Source of the DNA: Erysipelotrichaceae bacterium 66202529 | GTDB lineage: Bacteria > Bacillota_I > Bacilli_A > Erysipelotrichales > Erysipelotrichaceae | Direction of reading: 5' to 3' | Assembly: GCA_017161075.1 (NCBI GenBank) | Contig: CP046174.1 | Span: 4,278,001-4,342,000 of the forward strand | Length of the DNA: 64,000 nucleotides | Part shown: positions 59,636 through 64,000 of the stretch, one piece after another | Numbering within the stretch: the first letter of the stretch is position 1 | How the letters are laid out: each line of letters starts with the position of its first letter | Notes under the pieces: generated by a model | Told to the model about the DNA's origin: nothing | What the model saw: only the letters and a program-made list of their open reading frames with translations | The model's database searches: none | Translations under genes and position numbers: made by a program

Positions 59636-59664
59636 TTGACTTCTTTAACTGTAACTATTATAAT
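59636..59664 (+). promoter_or_regulatory. Sigma-A promoter and possible Rrf2 operator of the redox operon
   Basis: TTGACT (59636-59641), 17-bp spacer, perfect TATAAT (59659-59664). The -10 is embedded in ACTAT-TATAATT-ATAGT (59655-59671), an imperfect palindrome that the Rrf2-family protein of this operon could bind to repress it. Confidence 0.7.
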
Positions 59665-59686
59665 TATAGTACAAGGAGGTATCCGT

Positions 59687-60109
59687 ATGAAAAAAATCGC
59701 CTGGTTTATGGCTATTGCCTGTATGATGTTCATTCTGCCGGGATGTGCGAATGAAACAGCAATGAATGAGCATGAGGAAGGTGTACAGGAAAACAGCAGC
59801 GCCTATCACAAAATCGATGCAAAAGAGGCAAAAAGCATGATGGATAAGGAAAAGGTGACGATTGTAGATGTAAGAACAGAGCAGGAATATAAGGAAAAGC
59901 ATATTCCGAATTCTATTCTCGTACCAAATGAAACGATTGATGAGGAAGCAAAGGATAAGCTGCCGGATAAGGATGCTGTTTTACTGGTTCACTGCCGTAC
60001 AGGTATTCGCAGCAAGCAGGCAAGCGACAAGCTGGTACAGATGGGATATAAGCACGTATACGATTTCGGCGGTATCAATGACTGGCCGTATGATACGGTA
60101 AGTGAGTGA
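59687..60109 (+). CDS. Rhodanese-domain lipoprotein
   Basis: A 140-residue protein with a lipoprotein signal peptide ending ILPGC (lipidated Cys20) and one rhodanese domain: VTIVDVRTEQEYKEKHIPNS (about residues 58-77) and the active-site loop VHCRTGIRS (Cys about residue 99). It should sit on the outer face of the membrane and handle sulfane sulfur or thiol redox. AAGGAGGTATCC sets the start at 59687. First gene of the operon with Rrf2, thioredoxin and thioredoxin reductase. Confidence 0.88.
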   Translation: MKKIAWFMAIACMMFILPGCANETAMNEHEEGVQENSSAYHKIDAKEAKSMMDKEKVTIVDVRTEQEYKEKHIPNSILVPNETIDEEAKDKLPDKDAVLLVHCRTGIRSKQASDKLVQMGYKHVYDFGGINDWPYDTVSE

Positions 60110-60113
60110 TATC

Positions 60114-60554
60114 ATGAACAGTGAATTTATCATTGCTCTGCATGCGCTTGCCTATCTGGATCATCGCAGGACGAAGGTATCCAGCGAAGAACTGGCAAAA
60201 AGCATTTGTACAAACCCGGCGAGGATACGAAAGGTCATGGCAAAGCTGAAGAAAGCAGGACTGCTGATAACAAGAGAAGGAAACAGCGGCGGCTATGAGC
60301 TGAGCGCTCCGGCATCCGCTATACGGCTTTCTGATTTAGCACAGGCTCTGCAGCAGCCATTTCTAAAATCCGGCTGGCGAAGCGGAACACTGAATACCTA
60401 CTGTATGATAGCGACCGGTATGGGATCTGTAGTGGATACGCTGGAAGCATCGTTGAATGAAGAATGTCTGCGGCACCTTTCTCATATCACCATAGAGGAT
60501 ATAAGCAGACAGCTACTTGTATTGCATAAAAATAATAACAATAAGGAGGAATAA
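60114..60554 (+). CDS. Rrf2-family transcriptional regulator
   Basis: A 146-residue winged-helix regulator. FIIALHALAYLDHRRTKVSS, SICTNPARIRKVMAKLKKAG (recognition helix) and REGNSGGYELSAPASAIRLS are typical Rrf2 blocks. It has two cysteines in the sensor region (YCMIATG and EECLRHL) but not the three-Cys cluster of IscR, so thiol sensing is more likely than Fe-S binding. ATG at 60114, 4 bases after the rhodanese stop; 2 bases before the thioredoxin start. It probably regulates its own operon through the palindrome at 59655-59671. Confidence 0.88.
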   Translation: MNSEFIIALHALAYLDHRRTKVSSEELAKSICTNPARIRKVMAKLKKAGLLITREGNSGGYELSAPASAIRLSDLAQALQQPFLKSGWRSGTLNTYCMIATGMGSVVDTLEASLNEECLRHLSHITIEDISRQLLVLHKNNNNKEE

Positions 60555-60556
60555 CA

Positions 60557-60883
60557 ATGGCACTAATTACAGCAAACACAGAGAATTTTGAGGAACTGAT
60601 TAAAAAAGAAGGAACCGTAGTTGAATTCTGGGCACCTTGGTGCGGATATTGTAAACGTCTGGCTCCTGTATTGAAGCAGATTGCAAATGAACATCCAGAG
60701 CTGACACTGGCTCAGGTTAATATTGACGATTATGAGGAATTATCTGACCGCTATGACGTGGAAACAATTCCAAGTCTGATTGTATTTCATGACGGAAAGC
60801 CGTCCGAGCTTTTGATTGCTCCACAGGCAAAATCACAGGTTGTAGGCTGGCTGAAGGATCAAAAAGCCGCAGGCATGGAATAG
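60557..60883 (+). CDS. trxA: Thioredoxin with WCGYC active site
   Basis: A 108-residue single-domain thioredoxin: VVEFWAPWCGYCKRLAPVL (about residues 22-40) and the cis-proline loop VETIPSLIVF. The active site is CGYC instead of the usual CGPC; Tyr between the cysteines normally raises the redox potential, making it a weaker reductant or more disulfide-isomerase-like. No signal peptide, so cytoplasmic. It is presumably reduced by the TrxB encoded 14 bases downstream. Start after AAGGAGGAATAAC. Confidence 0.92.
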   Translation: MALITANTENFEELIKKEGTVVEFWAPWCGYCKRLAPVLKQIANEHPELTLAQVNIDDYEELSDRYDVETIPSLIVFHDGKPSELLIAPQAKSQVVGWLKDQKAAGME

Positions 60884-60897
60884 GCAGGGAAAACGAT

Positions 60898-61824
60898 ATG
60901 AACAAGCAAAGGTATGATACTGTCATCATCGGCGGTGGACCGGCAGGCTATAGTGCTGCCTTATATTGTGCGAGAAGCGCCTTATCTGTCCTCGTTTTGG
61001 AGAAGCTGTCCGCAGGAGGACAGATGGCTACCACAGGTATTGTTGAGAATTACCCGGGCTTTGAGGAAGGCATCGATGGCTTTGATCTGGGAGAAAAGAT
61101 GCAGCAGCAGGCAGAGCGCTTTGGTGCGAAAACCGGATATGCTGTAGTTGAACGCGCCGAATTAACCAGTCAGCCAAAGGTATTACATACGGATGAAGGC
61201 GATATACTGGCAGATACGGTAATTATAGCAACAGGTGCTTATCCAAGAGAGCTTGGACTGCCAAATGAATCCTCTCTGCGCGGACGTGGAGTAGCATATT
61301 GTGCAACCTGTGACGGCATGATGTATAAGGATAAGGATGTTATCATTGTCGGTGGTGGAAACAGCGCCATTGCGGATGCTCTGTATCTTGAAAAAATATG
61401 TAAAAGCGTTACTCTGATACACCGCCGGGATGAATTACGGGCAAGCAAGGTATATGCAAGACAGTTGGAAAACAGTACGATTCACTTTGTATGGAACAGC
61501 CGTGTAAAGGAAATTCTGGCAGATAAAAAAGTAACAGGTGCTGTCATTGAAAATTTAAAGACAAAGGAAACGCAGACAATCAATGCACAGGGCTTGTTTG
61601 TGGCAATCGGACGGATACCGGATACCGCAATCTTTCAGGAGCAGCTAATGCTGAACAAGGCAGGCTATATCGTTGCCGATGAAACGACGCGTACAAATAT
61701 ACCCGGTGTATTTGCCATTGGAGATGTAAGGGAAAAACCGCTGCGGCAAATTGTCACTGCAGTAAGTGACGGCGCGGTTGCTTCAAAGTTTGTAGACGAA
61801 TTCCTTGCAGGATTAGCACAATAA
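60898..61824 (+). CDS. trxB: Thioredoxin-disulfide reductase
   Basis: A 308-residue FAD/NADPH enzyme. The FAD loop is VIIGGGPAGYSAALYCARS (about residues 8-26), the redox-active pair is in AYCATCDGMMYKD (CATC), the NADPH loop is VIIVGGGNSAIADALYL, and GVFAIGDVREKPLRQIVTA is the second FAD block. It reduces thioredoxin with NADPH. Low-molecular-weight TrxB type. Last gene of the rhodanese-Rrf2-trxA-trxB operon. Confidence 0.95.
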   Translation: MNKQRYDTVIIGGGPAGYSAALYCARSALSVLVLEKLSAGGQMATTGIVENYPGFEEGIDGFDLGEKMQQQAERFGAKTGYAVVERAELTSQPKVLHTDEGDILADTVIIATGAYPRELGLPNESSLRGRGVAYCATCDGMMYKDKDVIIVGGGNSAIADALYLEKICKSVTLIHRRDELRASKVYARQLENSTIHFVWNSRVKEILADKKVTGAVIENLKTKETQTINAQGLFVAIGRIPDTAIFQEQLMLNKAGYIVADETTRTNIPGVFAIGDVREKPLRQIVTAVSDGAVASKFVDEFLAGLAQ

Positions 61825-61878
61825 AGTTACAATGTAACAAACATAAAAGGATGTATATGCATTCGGGGAGGAAATCGT

Positions 61879-63426
61879 ATGATACAGGAGCTTTTTGATT
61901 TTATAGTGCAGCGTTGGGATTTTTTACTTCCGCTGATTTATGAGCATCTGCAGATTTCTGCTATTGCCATTGTATTTGCCACAATTGTCGGCGTCAGCAT
62001 CGGTATCCTCATTTCAGAGAAACGCAAAGCATCCTCACTGACACTGGGAATTATTAGTTTTCTCTATACGATTCCTTCCATTTCCATGCTTGGCTTTTTA
62101 ATTCCTGTGACAGGTATCGGTAACACAAGTGCCATTATTGCCCTGAGCATCTATGCACTTCTTCCGATTATCCGAAGTACCTATACCGGTATTACGGGTG
62201 TTGCGGAGGATGTTTTGGAAGCAGCACGCGGCATGGGGAGCACACGCTCTCAGATTTTATGGAAAATCAAGCTGCCTCTTGCCATGCCGGTTATTTTATC
62301 CGGTTTTAAAAATATGGTTGTCATGACGATTGCTCTGGCCGGTATTGCTTCCTTTATCGGAGCAGGCGGACTTGGTGTTGCGATTTATCGCGGTATCACG
62401 ACAAACAATCTGACAATGACGCTGGCAGGAAGTCTTGCTGTTGCAGTGCTAGCCTTTGTATTTGATATACTAATGAATATACTGGAAAGCTTTTTCACAA
62501 AACGAAAGGCCTCCAGGAAGCAAAAGCGCAGCGTTGCCATCCTGCTTTTGTGCGTTCTGATAGCAGGCTGTACAAGCATGCTTGCTATACCCTCCAAACA
62601 GGATACCATACATATTGCCACAAAGCCGATGACAGAGGAATTCATCATTGGTGAGATGCTGAAGCAGTTAATCGAGGATCGTACAGACCTTCAGGTTGAA
62701 ATAACCAAAGGGGTAGGCGGCGGTACCAGTAACATTCATCCGGCTATCGTAAAGGGTGATTTTGATATGTATCCGGAATATACCGGCACCTCCTGGAGCT
62801 TTGTATTAAAGAAAAAGGAAATTCCCCAGCATGATATCTTATATAAAGAGCTGGTAAAAGAATATAAGGAAAACTATAACCTAGAGTGGACAGGACTGTA
62901 TGGCTTTAACAATACCTATGGAATTGCGGTTACTAAGGAAACAGCACAGCGTTATCATTTGAAAACCTATGCTGATCTGGCAAGTGTATCCAGCCGTTTA
63001 TCCTTTGGTGCAGAGTATGATTATTACGAGCGTGATGACGGTTATGATGCTATGGTTAAGGCAAATGATTTTCATTTCAAGAAAAGCATTGATCTCGATA
63101 TCGGTCTGAAATATGATGCCTTGTTAAAAGGAGAAGTTGATACGATTCTGGTATTCACGACGGATGGAAGAATCAGTGATCCAAATATTGTCGTATTACA
63201 GGATGAAAACAATTATTTTGAAAAATACTATGCAGGAACAATCGTACGCGAGGAAACCCTGTCCGCATATCCGCAGCTGCGCAGTGTTTTGGAGCTGTTG
63301 AACGGTCAAATCAGTGAAAAGGAAATGGCGGAGATGAATAACGAGGTAGAAACAAAGGGTAGAAATGAAGCAGATATAGCACGGGATTTCCTTGTGAAGA
63401 AGCATCTTCTGGAGGTGACGCAATGA
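61879..63426 (+). CDS. Osmoprotectant ABC importer: fused permease and substrate-binding protein (OpuBB-OpuBC type)
   Basis: A 515-residue fusion. Residues 1-205 form a permease with about five or six helices and the EAA-like loop VLEAARGMGSTRSQILWKIK before LPLAMPVILSGFK. From about residue 215 another hydrophobic stretch, LLLCVLIAGCTSM, leads to a glycine betaine/choline-type binding domain (IHIATKPMTEEFIIGEMLKQ, GGGTSNIHPAI, DMYPEYTGTSW). LIAGC at the junction looks like a former lipoprotein site. Fusions of this kind import betaine, choline, carnitine or similar under osmotic stress. Its stop overlaps the ATPase start by 4 bases. Confidence 0.9.
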   Translation: MIQELFDFIVQRWDFLLPLIYEHLQISAIAIVFATIVGVSIGILISEKRKASSLTLGIISFLYTIPSISMLGFLIPVTGIGNTSAIIALSIYALLPIIRSTYTGITGVAEDVLEAARGMGSTRSQILWKIKLPLAMPVILSGFKNMVVMTIALAGIASFIGAGGLGVAIYRGITTNNLTMTLAGSLAVAVLAFVFDILMNILESFFTKRKASRKQKRSVAILLLCVLIAGCTSMLAIPSKQDTIHIATKPMTEEFIIGEMLKQLIEDRTDLQVEITKGVGGGTSNIHPAIVKGDFDMYPEYTGTSWSFVLKKKEIPQHDILYKELVKEYKENYNLEWTGLYGFNNTYGIAVTKETAQRYHLKTYADLASVSSRLSFGAEYDYYERDDGYDAMVKANDFHFKKSIDLDIGLKYDALLKGEVDTILVFTTDGRISDPNIVVLQDENNYFEKYYAGTIVREETLSAYPQLRSVLELLNGQISEKEMAEMNNEVETKGRNEADIARDFLVKKHLLEVTQ

Positions 63427-64000
63427 GCAGCATAAGAATGGAGCATGTTTCTCACTCCTATGGTGAGCATACCGTCCTTCGTGATTTCAGCATGGAGATT
63501 CAGGATGGAGAATTTATCAGCGTCATCGGTGGAAGCGGAAGCGGTAAGACTACTGTATTAAAGCTGATCAATGGACTTCTGATACCGGATAAAGGTGAAA
63601 TTTATGTTCAGGATAAGGATATCCGCAAGGTGGATCAGAATGAACTGCGCCGCAAGATCGGTTATGTCATTCAAAGCATCGGCCTGTTTCCTCATATGAC
63701 AATCGCAGAAAATATCGGCTATGTACTATCCCTTACAAAGCAGGACTCCTCTCTGATTCAGGAACGTGTGAAGGAAATGATGGATATCATGCAGCTGGAG
63801 GAACAACTGCTTAACCGATATCCGGATGAATTAAGCGGAGGACAGAAGCAGCGTGTTGGTATTGCCCGTGCACTTGCTTCACATCCTAAAATTCTGTTAA
63901 TGGATGAGCCGTTTGGTGCGGTGGATGAAATTACCCGTCATTCCCTGCAGGATGAAATTCTCAGAATCTATCACGCATTGCATATCACGATTTTCTTTAT
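63423..64000 (+). CDS. Osmoprotectant ABC importer ATPase (OpuBA/ProV type), 3' end outside window
   Basis: The first 192 codons of an ABC ATPase are visible, starting at an ATG overlapping the previous stop after CTGGAGGTGACG. Walker A is IGGSGSGKTTVLK (about residues 36-48), the Q loop GYVIQSIGLFPHMTI, the signature ELSGGQKQRVGIARAL, and Walker B ILLMDEPFGAVD. The SIGLFPHMTIAENI context is that of ProV/OpuA-type ATPases, which often carry C-terminal CBS domains; that part lies beyond the window. It energises the fused permease/binding protein. Confidence 0.92.
   Translation, partial: MSSIRMEHVSHSYGEHTVLRDFSMEIQDGEFISVIGGSGSGKTTVLKLINGLLIPDKGEIYVQDKDIRKVDQNELRRKIGYVIQSIGLFPHMTIAENIGYVLSLTKQDSSLIQERVKEMMDIMQLEEQLLNRYPDELSGGQKQRVGIARALASHPKILLMDEPFGAVDEITRHSLQDEILRIYHALHITIFF

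Noticed and set aside
61825..61850. GTTACAATGTAAC palindrome upstream of the osmolyte importer
   Set aside because: Short and close to the trxB stop; it could be an operator, but nothing else supports it.
1..64000. CRISPR arrays, rRNA genes, intact prophage
   Set aside because: No regularly spaced direct repeats, no rRNA-like sequence and no structural phage genes were seen. The regularly repeated sequences are the IS copies, intergenic repeats and box arrays described.

Overview
The window looks like chromosome from a low-GC Firmicute of the Erysipelotrichia, most like [Clostridium] innocuum. This is inferred from the gene set, the strong Shine-Dalgarno sequences (AGGAGG class), sigma-A promoters, cre-like sites and the rsmG-noc-parA-parB block typical of regions near a Firmicute origin. 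No rRNA, CRISPR array or intact prophage was seen. Mobile DNA consists of two identical IS1634-type insertion sequences and a decayed integrase beside tRNA-Pro.

Layout. 1-7 kb: end of a TetR regulator, two flavodoxin-fold reductases, an HD hydrolase, a Nudix/PstS-like pair, a Gfo/Idh/MocA oxidoreductase. 7.4-10.4 kb: a complete agr-type quorum-sensing locus (agrB, a small unlisted agrD, histidine kinase, LytTR regulator). 10.4-20.3 kb: gamma-glutamyltransferase, split chromate transporter, luxS with a MATE exporter, a nucleotidyltransferase, an SNF-family transporter, a HAD phosphatase. 20.7-28.5 kb: a mannose-family PTS operon (IIB, IIC, IID, dehydrogenase, SIS isomerase, IIA, CdaR-like regulator, second IIB, DHDPS-family lyase) divergent from a KDPG-type aldolase, with cre-like sites between them. 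28.8-31 kb: GntR regulator plus 6-phospho-beta-glucosidase. 32.8-36.5 kb: nadABC-niaR with a clear promoter/operator. 36.8-40 kb: rsmG, noc, parA, parB. 40-46.4 kb: decayed DNA, two small exported proteins, a LytTR regulator with a degenerate receiver, a YdjC deacetylase, an MBL hydrolase, murA. 46.6-50.8 kb: the two IS copies interleaved with duplicated host DNA. 50.8-64 kb: DUF1846 protein, arylsulfotransferase, ArsC/Spx-like and DtxR-like proteins, tRNA-Pro, YtaF, DUF3795, an AT-hook protein divergent from an HNH nuclease, a rhodanese-Rrf2-thioredoxin-thioredoxin reductase operon, and an OpuB-type osmolyte importer that runs off the end.

Main discovery. Three unannotated minus-strand loci (about 17.4-17.6, 31.1-31.3 and 31.6-31.8 kb) share one architecture: tandem TTCAYA-like hexamers at exact 11-bp period, a strict 9-bp gap, a -10 box, 6 bp, then a hairpin beginning at the predicted +1, a second hairpin closing a C-rich loop, and a third hairpin that is an intrinsic terminator with a C-rich loop. 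Stems are kept while their bases change (covariation). I read these as a family of three small RNAs. The same promoter architecture, with no -35 box, precedes the arylsulfotransferase gene at 52.5 kb. It resembles the Pho boxes bound by PhoP/PhoB-type OmpR-family regulators, so these four transcripts probably form one regulon. Other original signals are a cysteine-free AgrD (predicted lactone signal), AgrA-type direct repeats upstream of the agr operon, and a four-copy family of about 105-bp palindromic intergenic repeats.
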